From a virus, in the IMG/VR virus record IMGVR_UViG_3300010885_040366, positions 1-30,855 of that record: a stretch of DNA of 30,855 nucleotides. One strand, given 5' to 3'. Positions within the stretch are counted from its first letter, which is position 1, and each line of letters starts with the position of its first letter. The position numbers and the translations under genes are program-made. Of this stretch, positions 1 through 6,549 are shown in pieces. The notes beneath the pieces were generated by a model that was not told where the DNA came from, did no database searches, and saw only the letters and a program-made list of their open reading frames with translations.

Positions 1-267
1 GAATACAACATTCGTTCTCTCTGTGGAACGAAAGCATATTCAGCAGTCATCATCGACAAGAAAGAGTTTGGATCAGATTTCGAGGATATGGTTTCTTACC
101 ACATAGCCCATGAGGTGAAAGAAGATGGTTCTGTATATTATCTGGAACACGACTTGGAAGGAAGACGAGCAGATAAAGGGAATCAAAATGTTTTATATGA
201 TCGTGCATGGGTTCGATCACCCAAGGAAGGAAAAGAATTTCTTCGATACCTTGAGGCAAATCTTTAA
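1..267 (+). CDS. Partial hypothetical protein (C-terminal 88 residues)
   Basis: Frame 1 is open from the first base to a TAA at 265-267, so the gene starts upstream of the window. The visible protein is soluble, charged and free of membrane segments, and it ends ...FLRYLEANL. An AT-rich promoter-like stretch follows directly. I do not recognise the family. The call rests on an uninterrupted frame with ordinary coding composition and on the tight fit to the next transcription unit. Confidence 0.6.
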   Translation, partial: EYNIRSLCGTKAYSAVIIDKKEFGSDFEDMVSYHIAHEVKEDGSVYYLEHDLEGRRADKGNQNVLYDRAWVRSPKEGKEFLRYLEANL

Positions 268-275
268 AATAATTC

Positions 276-304
276 TTGACATATTTTCAAGAATAAAAGA
301 ATAT
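276..304 (+). promoter_or_regulatory. Promoter upstream of the DUF1281-like gene
   Basis: TTGACA (276-281), 17-nt spacer, GAATAT (299-304). The bases before it (AAATAATTC) match those before the -35 of the cassette promoters further on, and the spacer holds CAAGAAT where those have CCAGAAAT. It looks like a divergent member of the same promoter family. Confidence 0.5.
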
Positions 305-370
305 ATCGACTTCATTGATGGTAAAACATCATATATAACCAAAACAAAAACCAAATAGAAAGAAAAGCAA

Positions 371-847
371 ATGCCAAACCATTGCAACAACCAACTCACA
401 CTCGCAAGCGGAGAAGACCTTTTGAGTGTATTGAATCCCTACATAACATTAAAGGGAGATGACATTATCGGATGCCAAGAATACCACTTCGATTTCAACA
501 AGATCATTCCAGAACCAAAACCAGAAGTAGAAGACTGGTATGGATGGAGAGTAGAAAATTGGGGAACGAAATGGGAAGGATATGAGGGTCGATTCAATCA
601 GGATCAATCCGAATTCTCATTTTGCACAGCATGGAGTCCTCCACTTCCAATCATAAAGAAACTCGCAGAAATTACTGGACAGACTTTTGTTCTTGGGTAT
701 ATTGAAGAAGGAATGTTCTTCTGTGGAAAATATACAGCAGGACGAGAATTTGACCATGATGAGTATTACGATGACATCAAAGCAGCACCACAGGAACTTC
801 AAGATGAACTCGGATATGAGGAATGGGAAGAAGTAGAAACAGAATAA
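371..847 (+). CDS. DUF1281 / Api92-like phage protein
   Basis: A 158-residue soluble acidic protein. The opening MPNHCNNQLTL and the central run of FNKIIPEP, DWYGWRVENWGTKW and AWSPPLPIIKKLAE, then YIEEGMFFCG, match the signature of the DUF1281 family (Api92-like ferredoxin-fold domain), which is widespread in phages and plasmids and has no settled function. The length is typical of a single-domain member. The start is an ATG preceded by an A-rich leader without Shine-Dalgarno, as for most genes here. A promoter lies about 70 nt upstream and a CCAA repeat separates it from the next ORF. Confidence 0.8.
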   Translation: MPNHCNNQLTLASGEDLLSVLNPYITLKGDDIIGCQEYHFDFNKIIPEPKPEVEDWYGWRVENWGTKWEGYEGRFNQDQSEFSFCTAWSPPLPIIKKLAEITGQTFVLGYIEEGMFFCGKYTAGREFDHDEYYDDIKAAPQELQDELGYEEWEEVETE

Positions 848-871
848 CCAACCAACCAACCAACCAACCAA
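848..871 (+). repeat. Tetranucleotide repeat (CCAA)x6 in an mRNA leader
   Basis: Six perfect CCAA units start directly after the TAA of the DUF1281-like gene and continue as ACAAACAAT up to the ATG at 884. Shorter CCAACCAA runs precede the starts at 1028 and 6748. The leader has no G and no Shine-Dalgarno. Confidence 0.85.
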
Positions 872-883
872 ACAAACAATACT

Positions 884-1003
884 ATGAAATTCACAAGAAC
901 AGAATATGTAAGGCGTTATCCAGAAATGAACAAGATGCGGAAGAATGATCCAATACAATTCAGCGTTTTATTCAATGAGTGGGTTAGAAAAAATAAAAAA
1001 TAA
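884..1003 (+). CDS. Small basic hypothetical protein (39 aa)
   Basis: ATG at 884 follows the G-free CCAA leader; the frame runs 39 codons to TAA at 1001-1003. The product starts MKFTRTEYVRRYPEMNK and ends in WVRKNKK, so it is basic, unlike its acidic neighbours. It sits between two similar genes on the same strand with the same leader style, which supports coding. No family recognised. Confidence 0.5.
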   Translation: MKFTRTEYVRRYPEMNKMRKNDPIQFSVLFNEWVRKNKK

Positions 1004-1027
1004 AAACAACCAACCAATAAAAACCAA

Positions 1028-1198
1028 ATGAGAAAAATATATGTAGATGTAAAAGTTCGATTGATTATGAACCTTGAAGAAGGAGTATCGGTCGATGATG
1101 CAATCAGCGAAATGGATTATGTTTTTAATCTTGAAAATGAACATGGAGAGATGGTGGATACAGAGATAATGGATTACAATGTGGAGGATTCAAAATGA
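1028..1198 (+). CDS. Small acidic phage-type protein (56 aa)
   Basis: ATG at 1028 after an ACCAACCAATAAAAACC leader. The product (MRKIYVDVKVRLIMNLEEG...) has a beta-rich N-terminal half and a very acidic C-terminal half. This build, KVRLxMxxEEGVxVxDxIxExDY, recalls a class of small phage proteins of unknown role. The TGA stop overlaps the next ATG by four bases (ATGA at 1195-1198), suggesting translational coupling. Confidence 0.6.
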   Translation: MRKIYVDVKVRLIMNLEEGVSVDDAISEMDYVFNLENEHGEMVDTEIMDYNVEDSK

Positions 1199-1482
1199 AA
1201 ACAATTACATTGACAGAAGCGCATCGAATCCTTGAAGATGCAAGTGCCATAATCATTGACAATGATGTTGTGCTGTATCCATCATTGTCAGAATTGAAAG
1301 AAGACGATACAAACGAGTTCATGTATCTATCATGGGGTTATGAAGGAGAAGGTTATAGTCTCAGATTTGAAGAGTGGAGAAACCAAGAAGTAGAAGTTGT
1401 AGGTTCTTCAATGTTTCTTTATGCAAAAGGAGACAGTGACCATACCCAAATTACAATCCTAATAACAAAAGAATTAGAATAA
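1195..1482 (+). CDS. Hypothetical acidic protein (95 aa)
   Basis: The start is fixed by the ATGA overlap with the preceding gene. The product is strongly acidic with an N-terminal helix (TEAHRILEDA), a strand-rich middle (DNDVVLYPSLSE, MYLSWGYEGEGYSLRF) and an alternating hydrophobic C-terminus (QITILITKELE), so probably a small alpha/beta domain. No catalytic motif. It is part of the 1028-2285 run of small genes. Confidence 0.65.
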   Translation: MKTITLTEAHRILEDASAIIIDNDVVLYPSLSELKEDDTNEFMYLSWGYEGEGYSLRFEEWRNQEVEVVGSSMFLYAKGDSDHTQITILITKELE

Positions 1483-1483
1483 T

Positions 1484-1699
1484 ATGAACATCAACAAACT
1501 CATCAAACGACTCGAAAAGATTAAAGACTTGGGAGTCAAAGAAGTAAGTGTAATCGACTGCAACTGGAACGACTGGGACATTGAAACAATCGAACCAGAT
1601 ACAAGCGGAGGATTCGCAATGATTCAAATCTCACAATCAGAATCATTCGGACAAGATGAAGAGGATAGTGAAATCTATCCAGAAGAAATTGAAGATTAA
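1484..1699 (+). CDS. Hypothetical acidic protein (71 aa)
   Basis: ATG at 1484, one base after the previous TAA. It starts with an amphipathic basic helix (MNINKLIKRLEKIKDLG), continues with strands (KEVSVIDCNW, GGFAMIQISQS) and ends in an acidic tail (DEEDSEIYPEEIED). No family recognised. Operon position and tight spacing support it. Confidence 0.6.
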   Translation: MNINKLIKRLEKIKDLGVKEVSVIDCNWNDWDIETIEPDTSGGFAMIQISQSESFGQDEEDSEIYPEEIED

Positions 1700-1703
1700 A
1701 AAT

Positions 1704-1895
1704 ATGAAAATACTAACAGACAACCGATACATTGGAACCCTCGAACGAAAAATTGCAGTAACCCTAAACCAAAATCTAATTCCCGATGAAGAAGGAAAAT
1801 ACCTTTCTATGGCAAAATCTATGGATGCTTTGACAGAAGAAATTTCTCGATCCGTCCGCAGGTTTCAGAATGAAAGTATTCCAGAGAGTATCTGA
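1704..1895 (+). CDS. Hypothetical protein (63 aa)
   Basis: The frame is open further upstream, but the ATG at 1704 follows the previous stop by four bases and keeps the standard arrangement, so it is preferred. The product (MKILTDNRYIGTLERKIAV...) is mixed charged, with a predicted C-terminal helix (ALTEEISRSVRRFQNE). The stop TGA overlaps the next ATG by one base. No family recognised. Confidence 0.55.
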   Translation: MKILTDNRYIGTLERKIAVTLNQNLIPDEEGKYLSMAKSMDALTEEISRSVRRFQNESIPESI

Positions 1896-2113
1896 TGAAG
1901 GTTAAACCTCAACTATATCAAACTGCTGTGTCAAATCAACTTAAAAAGAAAATGACAATAGTCATGGAAGGCGGACTCATTCAAGATATTGTAAAGGAAA
2001 ATATCTCAGATGTTCTAATAGAAGTCCACGACTATGATGTTGATGGTATTGATCCCTCAACGCTTAAAAAAGATAACAACAACAAACAATTCCACAAAAC
2101 AACCTTAGATTGA
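1895..2113 (+). CDS. Small phage/plasmid-type protein (72 aa)
   Basis: The start overlaps the previous stop (TGATG). The core MEGGLIQDIVKENISDVLIEVHDYDVDG resembles a short module common in phage and plasmid accessory proteins, in which GGLIQ is followed by a strand ending in DYD-x-x-G. The tail is Asn/Lys rich. Its role is unknown. Confidence 0.55.
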   Translation: MKVKPQLYQTAVSNQLKKKMTIVMEGGLIQDIVKENISDVLIEVHDYDVDGIDPSTLKKDNNNKQFHKTTLD

Positions 2114-2114
2114 T

Positions 2115-2285
2115 ATGTCAAGCAAAGAAGCCAAAATTATTGCATTCGCCCTTCAACATCTTCTGATTGATTGGAACGATAACATTGAAAACCAACTCGA
2201 TGATATTGCAATCGACAAGGACATTGAATACCTCCAAAAGAAATACGAAGGCAAAAGCCAAACATACATAGCACACGAACTCTAA
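2115..2285 (+). CDS. Hypothetical helical protein (56 aa)
   Basis: ATG at 2115, one base after the previous stop; TAA at 2283-2285. The product starts MSSKEAKIIAFALQHLLIDW and seems largely helical and acidic. Position and one-base spacing make it the last gene of the first operon. No family recognised. Confidence 0.5.
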   Translation: MSSKEAKIIAFALQHLLIDWNDNIENQLDDIAIDKDIEYLQKKYEGKSQTYIAHEL

Positions 2286-2303
2286 TAGTGTTTTTATAGA
2301 ACA

Positions 2304-2340
2304 GCGTGTCAGAATGTAACATAGTGTTACATTGCAACAA
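2304..2340. promoter_or_regulatory. Operator-like palindrome, copy 1
   Basis: Contains the perfect dyad AATGTAACA-TAG-TGTTACATT (2313-2333) within a 37-nt element. A diverged copy, with most differences being transitions, lies at 6550-6586. Both are in intergenic DNA after a gene end. There is no T-run, so it is not a terminator; a repressor or activator site is the simplest reading. Confidence 0.45.
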
Positions 2341-2398
2341 AAAATCAAACACTTTATTTTTTTTCACACGCACATACGTAACGCATACGTGAGAGGAC

Positions 2399-2577
2399 TT
2401 GACAAATTTTTTTCCAGAGGTATGTATATTAAGAATACTTCTTAAATTATGAATTCTTCAGAATATATTAAGAATATATAATTATATATTAGTAAATTAA
2501 CAATTCTTTATAATATTAACAATATATAAAATATATAATAATATTAAGAAAATATAATAATACTAAGAATAGGCAAG
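2399..2577 (+). promoter_or_regulatory. Promoter plus very AT-rich leader with TTAAGAATA iterations
   Basis: TTGACA at 2399-2404 is followed at 16 nt by TATGTA (2421-2426); CCAGAGG in the spacer recalls CCAGAAAT of the cassette promoters. Then come about 140 nt of almost pure A/T with repeated (A)TTAAGAATA and AATATTAA units up to the ATG at 2578. This could be a long leader, an easily melted region or an origin element; nothing seen decides it. Confidence 0.4.
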
Positions 2578-2736
2578 ATGGAAAGTAATTTAGGAAAAGA
2601 ATTTGATTTGACCTTTGACGGAATATTAGATAGGTGGGTAGTCATTGGAATCTTTGAAGAGAATAATGACTATCAATACATCATTCAAAACAAAAAGGAA
2701 GATTGTAAAATTATTAACAAAGAAGAAATAGAATAA
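2578..2736 (+). CDS. Hypothetical acidic protein (52 aa)
   Basis: ATG at 2578 after the AT-rich leader, TAA at 2734-2736, followed 28 nt later by a strong terminator. The product (MESNLGKEFDLTFDGILDRW...) is acidic, with strand pattern WVVIGIFEENNDYQYIIQNK, and may be a small beta domain. No family recognised. Clear promoter and terminator flanks support it as the first single-gene unit of the array. Confidence 0.55.
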   Translation: MESNLGKEFDLTFDGILDRWVVIGIFEENNDYQYIIQNKKEDCKIINKEEIE

Positions 2737-2764
2737 ACCACATACAAAAAATAAATAGGGATTT

Positions 2765-2797
2765 CCCCAAGAGATTAAAAACTCTTGGGGTTTTTTT
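2765..2797 (+). terminator. Intrinsic terminator
   Basis: Perfect 9-bp stem CCCCAAGAG / CTCTTGGGG with an 8-nt loop followed by seven T. Confidence 0.9.
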
Positions 2798-2867
2798 ATG
2801 CGTATGGAATGGTTTTTTATATTTATACGCATAAATTTAGGTAGGCAAAATTTGCCCACTCCTGCAA

Positions 2868-2912
2868 GTTTTTGGAGGTATTAAAAAATAAAAATTTGAC
2901 ACCTCCAAAAAC
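2868..2912. repeat. GGAGGTGT palindrome, copy 1 (degenerate)
   Basis: Left arm reads GGAGGTATTAAA against right arm TTTGACACCTCC, giving one A-C mismatch and one wobble in the stem. It is the most degenerate of nine copies. Copy 2 follows after about 30 nt with no promoter between them. Confidence 0.85.
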
Positions 2913-2941
2913 CTCAAAGCCCATTGACGGAAAATTTTCAA

Positions 2942-2984
2942 GTTTTGGAGGTGTCAAAAAATAAAAATTTGACACCTCCAAAAC
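2942..2984. repeat. GGAGGTGT palindrome, copy 2 (perfect)
   Basis: Arms GTTTTGGAGGTGTCAAA and TTTGACACCTCCAAAAC are perfectly complementary around an AT loop. T-runs come before and A-runs after the GC core, the opposite of an intrinsic terminator. Confidence 0.9.
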
Positions 2985-3018
2985 TTTCCAGTTCGGCGTT
3001 TAAAAATAAAAATTATTC

Positions 3019-3047
3019 TTGCTTTTATCAGAAAAAAATTATAGTCT
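3019..3047 (+). promoter_or_regulatory. Cassette promoter, divergent form
   Basis: TTGCTT (3019-3024), 17-nt spacer starting TTATCAGAAA, TAGTCT (3042-3047). The ATG at 3058 begins 10 nt after the -10, so the transcript would be almost leaderless. Confidence 0.6.
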
Positions 3048-3057
3048 TCTCAACCTT

Positions 3058-3195
3058 ATGAAAAATCTATTCTCATTCCTATTCCCTGCAAAGAAACCTT
3101 CATTGCTTGCCTTGAGCATTGCCACCTTCACGAATGAAAGCCACCTTTCCCAAATTTTCCGACAAGGGAGAATATGGGAATACTCTATAAAATAA
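3058..3195 (+). CDS. Small putative leaderless gene (45 aa)
   Basis: ATG at 3058, TAA at 3193-3195. The promoter-to-ATG geometry matches the confident cassette genes, and the CCTTATGA context around the start is the same as at 3258, 4358 and 7285. The product starts with a short hydrophobic stretch (MKNLFSFLFPAKKPSLLALS) and then becomes polar and basic. The stop lies inside the upstream edge of the next promoter, with no terminator between them. No family recognised; coding is probable, not certain. Confidence 0.4.
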   Translation: MKNLFSFLFPAKKPSLLALSIATFTNESHLSQIFRQGRIWEYSIK

Positions 3196-3219
3196 TTTTC
3201 CCGATTGGAAAAATAATTC

Positions 3220-3248
3220 TTGCTATTACCAGAAATATCTGAGAAACT
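3220..3248 (+). promoter_or_regulatory. Cassette promoter for the DUF7227-type gene
   Basis: TTGCTA (3220-3225), 17-nt spacer starting TTACCAGAAAT, GAAACT (3243-3248). ATG follows after 9 nt (ATCTGCCTT). The upstream segment CCCGATTGGAAAAATAATTC is shared with other copies, though its inverted repeat is weak here. Confidence 0.7.
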
Positions 3249-3257
3249 ATCTGCCTT

Positions 3258-3935
3258 ATGAAGCTACTATCCACCACAAACACGAAAATCAAAAAGGGCG
3301 AAAAATTCGGATGGACTACCTTCGGGCTTTCCCTCGCTCCTGCAAACCTTTCAGGCAAACAGCTTTGCCCTCATCGCAGCAAAGGCTGTGAATTGGCTTG
3401 TCTCAACACCGCTGGCATGGGTGTCTTTTCAAATGTTCAAGAGGCTCGTATCGCCAAATCAAAATATCTGATTGAGGAAAAAAATTCTTTTGTTGCTCAA
3501 CTGAAAAAAGAATTGATTGCTGCCGAAAAGAAATCCAAGAAACTTGGCATGAAAATTGCGGTTCGTTTGAATGTCCTTTCCGATCTTCCGTGGTATAACA
3601 TGATTGAGATGTCTGAATATCCTAACATCCAATTTTATGATTATACTCCAAATGTTTCACGCATGATTCAATTCTTGCGTGGGGAATTGCCAGAAAATTA
3701 TCACCTCACTTTTTCCCGTAAAGAAAATAATCAAAGCAAAGTCGAATTGATTGCTTCTATGGGGGGAAACATTGCTGCCGTATTTGATACGCTTCCTGAT
3801 ACCTATCTTGGAAAGAAAGTTATTGATGGGGATGAAACCGATCTCCGCTTCATGGATGATAAGAATGTCATTGTCGGATTGAAAGCAAAAGGAAAAGGAA
3901 AGAAAGATACTTCGGGCTTCGTGATTAAAGCCTAA
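3258..3935 (+). CDS. Cys-rich phage/plasmid protein, DUF7227-type
   Basis: A 225-residue protein. Recognisable order of conserved blocks: LAPANLSGKQLCPHRSKGCE (19-45 region) with Cys37, Cys44 and Cys48, then CLNTAGMGVFSNVQEARIAK, VRLNVLSDLPW, IQFYDYT, YHLTFSRKENN, VIDGDETDLRF and a Lys-rich end VGLKAKGKGKKDTSGFV. I know this block pattern from many phage and plasmid proteins (DUF7227, from memory). The clustered cysteines suggest metal or Fe-S binding; the biochemical role is unknown. It starts 9 nt after its -10 box and is followed by its own terminator. Confidence 0.8.
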   Translation: MKLLSTTNTKIKKGEKFGWTTFGLSLAPANLSGKQLCPHRSKGCELACLNTAGMGVFSNVQEARIAKSKYLIEEKNSFVAQLKKELIAAEKKSKKLGMKIAVRLNVLSDLPWYNMIEMSEYPNIQFYDYTPNVSRMIQFLRGELPENYHLTFSRKENNQSKVELIASMGGNIAAVFDTLPDTYLGKKVIDGDETDLRFMDDKNVIVGLKAKGKGKKDTSGFVIKA

Positions 3936-3953
3936 AAACTTTCCTCCATAAAA

Positions 3954-3987
3954 ACTCCACACTCTGAAAGGGGTGTGGAGTTTTTTT
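3954..3987 (+). terminator. Intrinsic terminator
   Basis: Stem CTCCACAC / GTGTGGAG with loop TCTGAAAGG region, flanked by AAAA before and seven T after. Confidence 0.9.
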
Positions 3988-3988
3988 A

Positions 3989-4101
3989 TATCTTGGCACG
4001 ATCCTTGCTTGTAAGCAAAATCTGTGCCAACTATAAAATCTCCTCCCCCGTGAAACTTTTTTTGGAGGTGTCAAAAAATAAAAATTTGACACCTCCAAAA
4101 A
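3989..4101. repeat. 113-bp direct repeat, copy A
   Basis: By eye identical to 8939-9051. It starts directly after the terminator T-run and ends in the right arm of a GGAGGTGT palindrome. Inside are nested dyads: TTGGCAC / GTGCCAA enclosing TTGCTT-GT-AAGCAA. A long exact match in this otherwise divergent array points to recent duplication or conversion. Confidence 0.9.
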
Positions 4102-4102
4102 A
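4057..4102. repeat. GGAGGTGT palindrome, copy 3 (perfect)
   Basis: Arms TTTTTGGAGGTGTCAAA / TTTGACACCTCCAAAAA, perfectly paired over 17 bp. It forms the right-hand part of the 113-bp repeat. Confidence 0.9.
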
Positions 4103-4164
4103 CCCCTATCGCTGGGGTGTTCACCTGCCTATTACTTTTTGAAAATTGGTTATGTTTTCCTCCT

Positions 4165-4290
4165 ATGAAAACTCGAATCACTCTGCATCTTCGTTGTATG
4201 ATCAATAATCCTAAGAATTGGAAATTCTATGCCAAGGGAATCCTTCGTGAATTCCATGAAGTCTTTCTCACCTTCATGGATTGCTTCTGA
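4165..4290 (+). CDS. Possible small protein (41 aa)
   Basis: ATG at 4165 to TGA at 4288-4290. The product (MKTRITLHLRCMINNPKNWK...) is basic at its start and ends FLTFMDCF. A TATGTT box 8 nt before the ATG could be a -10, but no good -35 is seen. The stop abuts the inverted repeat of the next promoter, as for the 3058 ORF. Evidence for coding is modest. Confidence 0.3.
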   Translation: MKTRITLHLRCMINNPKNWKFYAKGILREFHEVFLTFMDCF

Positions 4291-4348
4291 AACTATTTTT
4301 CCAATTAGAAAAAAAGTTCTTGACTTTACCAGAAATATCTGAGAAACT
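4291..4348 (+). promoter_or_regulatory. Cassette promoter with upstream inverted repeat
   Basis: Inverted repeat AACTATTTTT (4291-4300) / AAAAAAAGTT (4309-4318) with one mismatch, then TTGACT (4320-4325), 17-nt spacer starting TTACCAGAAAT, GAAACT (4343-4348). ATG at 4358 is 9 nt downstream. Confidence 0.7.
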
Positions 4349-4357
4349 TTCTGCCTT

Positions 4358-4768
4358 ATGAAACTTAAATTCCAATACACCGATGGAGGACGCTCACTCG
4401 CTGGCTACTCAGGAAAGACTGGGGATTGCGTAGTTCGTGCGCTTGCACTTGCCACAGGCTCATCATATATGAATATGTATCAGTTCGTCAATGCAACCTC
4501 AAAGGCATTTGAATCTCATCGCAGAGTCAAATCCAATAATGTTCATGGAGTATATGAAGCATCCGTTCGCGGAATTATGAGGGTCATGAAATTCAAGTGG
4601 ACGGCAAAGAAAGTCGGAGCTATGCTAAAAATTCCAACAAAGGGAAGTTATATCGTTTCCATCCAAGGTCATGTTTGCGCTGTCGTCAATGGAATTATCT
4701 TGGACACTCACAATTCCCTCACCCCCGACAATCTTCGTTACTCCTACGGATACTGGAAAGTAAAGTAA
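4358..4768 (+). CDS. Papain/C39-like cysteine peptidase candidate
   Basis: A 136-residue protein. GDCVVRALALATG (22-34) puts a Cys24 at the start of a helix as in papain-fold enzymes. GSYIVSIQGHVCAVVNGIILDT (96-117) carries a His105 at the start of a strand followed by Asp116, giving a plausible Cys24-His105-Asp116 triad. Small phage proteins with this DCVxRA...GHxxAVxxG layout are common and uncharacterised. It could also be an inactive fold relative. No signal peptide, so a cytoplasmic role is expected. It starts 9 nt from the -10 (leaderless) and heads a three-gene unit. Confidence 0.6.
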   Translation: MKLKFQYTDGGRSLAGYSGKTGDCVVRALALATGSSYMNMYQFVNATSKAFESHRRVKSNNVHGVYEASVRGIMRVMKFKWTAKKVGAMLKIPTKGSYIVSIQGHVCAVVNGIILDTHNSLTPDNLRYSYGYWKVK

Positions 4769-4775
4769 AAATCTT

Positions 4776-5009
4776 ATGAACACACTAACAGACAAAACAA
4801 AACCTTGGGGAAAAATAACCTTTATCCATCACAAGACAGGCAAAGAACATTCTTTCTATTCATGCGTAAATAAACTATCAAATAGCCGCTTGTCTGCATT
4901 TGATAATGAAGCTCCTTCTATCGGAGACAACATGGCATGGGTAAAAAGCGTTTTTAGAAAAATCAATGGAAAGTGCAAAGTTTTATCATTTGAGGGAAAC
5001 ATAAAATAA
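4776..5009 (+). CDS. Hypothetical basic protein (77 aa)
   Basis: ATG at 4776, seven bases after the peptidase candidate's stop, so co-transcribed. The product contains WGKITFIHHKTGKEHSFYSC and WVKSVFRKINGKCKVLSFEG, consistent with a small beta-rich domain, with two Cys residues. No family recognised. There is no promoter or terminator between it and its neighbours. Confidence 0.55.
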   Translation: MNTLTDKTKPWGKITFIHHKTGKEHSFYSCVNKLSNSRLSAFDNEAPSIGDNMAWVKSVFRKINGKCKVLSFEGNIK

Positions 5010-5050
5010 AAACATTAACCACACTCCTCGCTACTATCACAGATACTAAT

Positions 5051-5164
5051 ATGAAATACCTAAACGACTCTCTAACCTTTGCAATCTTTATGGCTGTGTT
5101 CTTCTATTCCATGATGGGACTTATCCTTGCTCTTGGAAAGTTTGTAGAGACTCACGGACTATAA
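5051..5164 (+). CDS. Small membrane protein (37 aa)
   Basis: ATG at 5051, TAA at 5162-5164, 20 nt before the unit's terminator. After MKYLNDS comes a continuous hydrophobic stretch (LTFAIFMAVFFYSMMGLILAL) long enough for one transmembrane helix, then KFVETHGL. Role unknown; it may be an inner-membrane peptide or a partner of the upstream products. Confidence 0.55.
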   Translation: MKYLNDSLTFAIFMAVFFYSMMGLILALGKFVETHGL

Positions 5165-5183
5165 GCAAACATCGTTCCTCAGA

Positions 5184-5218
5184 ATCCCATCACTCGAAAG
5201 GGTGGTGGGATTTTTTTT
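5184..5218 (+). terminator. Intrinsic terminator with GAAA loop
   Basis: Stem ATCCCATCACTC / GGGTGGTGGGAT (12 pairs, two wobbles), GAAA tetraloop and eight T. Nearly identical to 7474-7509. Confidence 0.95.
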
Positions 5219-5242
5219 GTTCAACAATATTCAAGTTCAACC

Positions 5243-5287
5243 TTTTTTTGGAGGTGTTAAAAACTAAAAAATTGACACCTCCAAAAA
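5243..5287. repeat. GGAGGTGT palindrome, copy 4 (wobble form)
   Basis: Left arm GGAGGTGTTAA against TTGACACCTCC: the single change relative to perfect copies leaves a T-G (U-G) pair. Confidence 0.9.
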
Positions 5288-5290
5288 CCC

Positions 5291-5341
5291 TCGCCCCTGC
5301 CCTCGTTGGCGTGTCGCCAAAACTTGGCACAGGATATGCTT
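5291..5341. repeat. GC-rich spacer repeat with TTGGCG-TGT-CGCCAA hairpin
   Basis: A GC-rich block between palindrome and promoter containing a perfect 6-bp hairpin at 5306-5320. Copies lie at 7166-7216 (diverged) and 9060-9107 (near identical). It follows the palindrome in the same order each time. Confidence 0.8.
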
Positions 5342-5345
5342 CTGA

Positions 5346-5403
5346 AATTATTTTCCCGATTCTAAAAATAATTCTTGCTATTACCAGAAATTCCAATTAC
5401 TAT
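5346..5403 (+). promoter_or_regulatory. Cassette promoter with upstream inverted repeat
   Basis: Inverted repeat AATTATTTT (5346-5354) / AAAATAATT (5365-5373), then TTGCTA (5375-5380), 17-nt spacer starting TTACCAGAAAT, TACTAT (5398-5403). A leader ORF starts 7 nt after the -10. Confidence 0.75.
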
Positions 5404-5410
5404 TTTAAAC

Positions 5411-5452
5411 ATGATGAACAATTCATCATACCTAACAACAAACCAAATATAA
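5411..5452 (+). CDS. Leader ORF MMNNSSYLTTNQI before the DUF932 gene
   Basis: ATG at 5411 lies 7 nt after the -10, TAA at 5450-5452, and the DUF932 ATG follows at 5457. Two other units (7686 and 8584) have a tiny Asn/Ser/His-rich ORF in the same place. Position and recurrence suggest a translated leader that is leaderless itself and may couple to the main gene. The peptide need not have a function. Confidence 0.45.
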   Translation: MMNNSSYLTTNQI

Positions 5453-5456
5453 TACT

Positions 5457-6491
5457 ATGGCATCAGGAATCACACTCGTAGATCGCATTTACTCCGTCGA
5501 AGGCACAGAATGGCACAGAATGGCTATTCCAAAAGCAAAAATCCTTCGGGAAGAAATCAAAGACATTCTTTGGCCTATCATTCAATCTCCTGCAATGATC
5601 CAAGTGGATGGCAACAATATCGAACTCCCAAACTATAAAGTCCTCTGTGCAGACATGCGTGGACTTCGGGATGACTTGGAAACCGAAATCGTTCCTCTCC
5701 ATATTCCAAAGTCGGGTTATCAAGTCATTGACAATCCCCAAGTATGGGAAGTCATGGAGAAGGCACTGAAAGACTTGGATGCTACTATCACAAGCGTCGG
5801 AACTTTGGAGGGTGGTAAAAAGTTTTTTATCTCCTGCGTCATTGGTGACTCAGAAATGGTCATCAATAAAGATAAATTCAAGTTTTATATCAACTTCGTC
5901 ACTTCCCATGATGGGACTATCACGATGTTTGTTTATGACTCTTCCATGCGGATTGTCTGCATGAATACTCTTCGCTGGTCAATGCAAAAGGCAGGAGAAA
6001 TGGGTTTCCGAATCATGCACACTAAGAATGCTTCTCTGGCATTGGAGAATCTTCCTCAACTTGTGAATGCAATTCTCACAGGTCGTTCGGACTTGAAACA
6101 AGTCATGGAATACCTCTATAACCACAAGTGCGATAAGAATGATGCGCTTGCGATGGCAGCAGGATACTTTGTGGAAACTACTGGAAACAAAGAACTCACC
6201 ACAAGGTCATGGAAAGCAGCAGAGCAAATCGGAGGACTCTTTTATTGCGGAATCGAGTGCAATGGGGAGACTCTTTATGACTTGGCAAACGCCGCTACCG
6301 AATACTGGACAACAGGACTCGGAACAGGAATGAAAGGAACCTCACAAAGCGCAAGGCTTTACAAGTCTGCAATGGGTGGAGCAGCAGAACATAAAGAGCA
6401 GTTTATCGGAATGCTCTCGGATGAGACTCAGCGGACGATCATGCTGGATAAGGGTCGTTCAGCAGTCAAGACTGCCCTTGCGAACGCATAA
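5457..6491 (+). CDS. DUF932 family phage/plasmid protein
   Basis: A 344-residue protein. The N-terminal TEWHRMA motif (17-23) and the core NFVTSHDGT (146-154) followed by RIVCMNTL (165-172) are characteristic of DUF932 (phage/plasmid-like TIGR03299 group), found on mobile elements and often near anti-restriction or recombination genes; its activity is not established. Length fits a full family member. The C-terminal part is Ala/Gly rich (GTGMKGTSQSARLYKSAMGG). It is the largest cargo gene in the array, with its own promoter, leader ORF and terminator. Confidence 0.8.
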   Translation: MASGITLVDRIYSVEGTEWHRMAIPKAKILREEIKDILWPIIQSPAMIQVDGNNIELPNYKVLCADMRGLRDDLETEIVPLHIPKSGYQVIDNPQVWEVMEKALKDLDATITSVGTLEGGKKFFISCVIGDSEMVINKDKFKFYINFVTSHDGTITMFVYDSSMRIVCMNTLRWSMQKAGEMGFRIMHTKNASLALENLPQLVNAILTGRSDLKQVMEYLYNHKCDKNDALAMAAGYFVETTGNKELTTRSWKAAEQIGGLFYCGIECNGETLYDLANAATEYWTTGLGTGMKGTSQSARLYKSAMGGAAEHKEQFIGMLSDETQRTIMLDKGRSAVKTALANA

Positions 6492-6511
6492 GGGAATAAC
6501 CTCATAAGAAG

Positions 6512-6543
6512 ACCCCACTCTCAAAAGAGGGTGGGGTTTTTTT
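6512..6543 (+). terminator. Intrinsic terminator
   Basis: Stem ACCCCACTCTC / GAGGGTGGGGT (11 pairs, one wobble), AAAA loop and seven T. Confidence 0.95.
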
Positions 6544-6549
6544 ATCAAT

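Noticed and set aside
2118-2373. Minus-strand ORFs near 2.1-2.4 kb
   Set aside because: They overlap a + strand operon gene and the operator-like palindrome, with no start context or family likeness.
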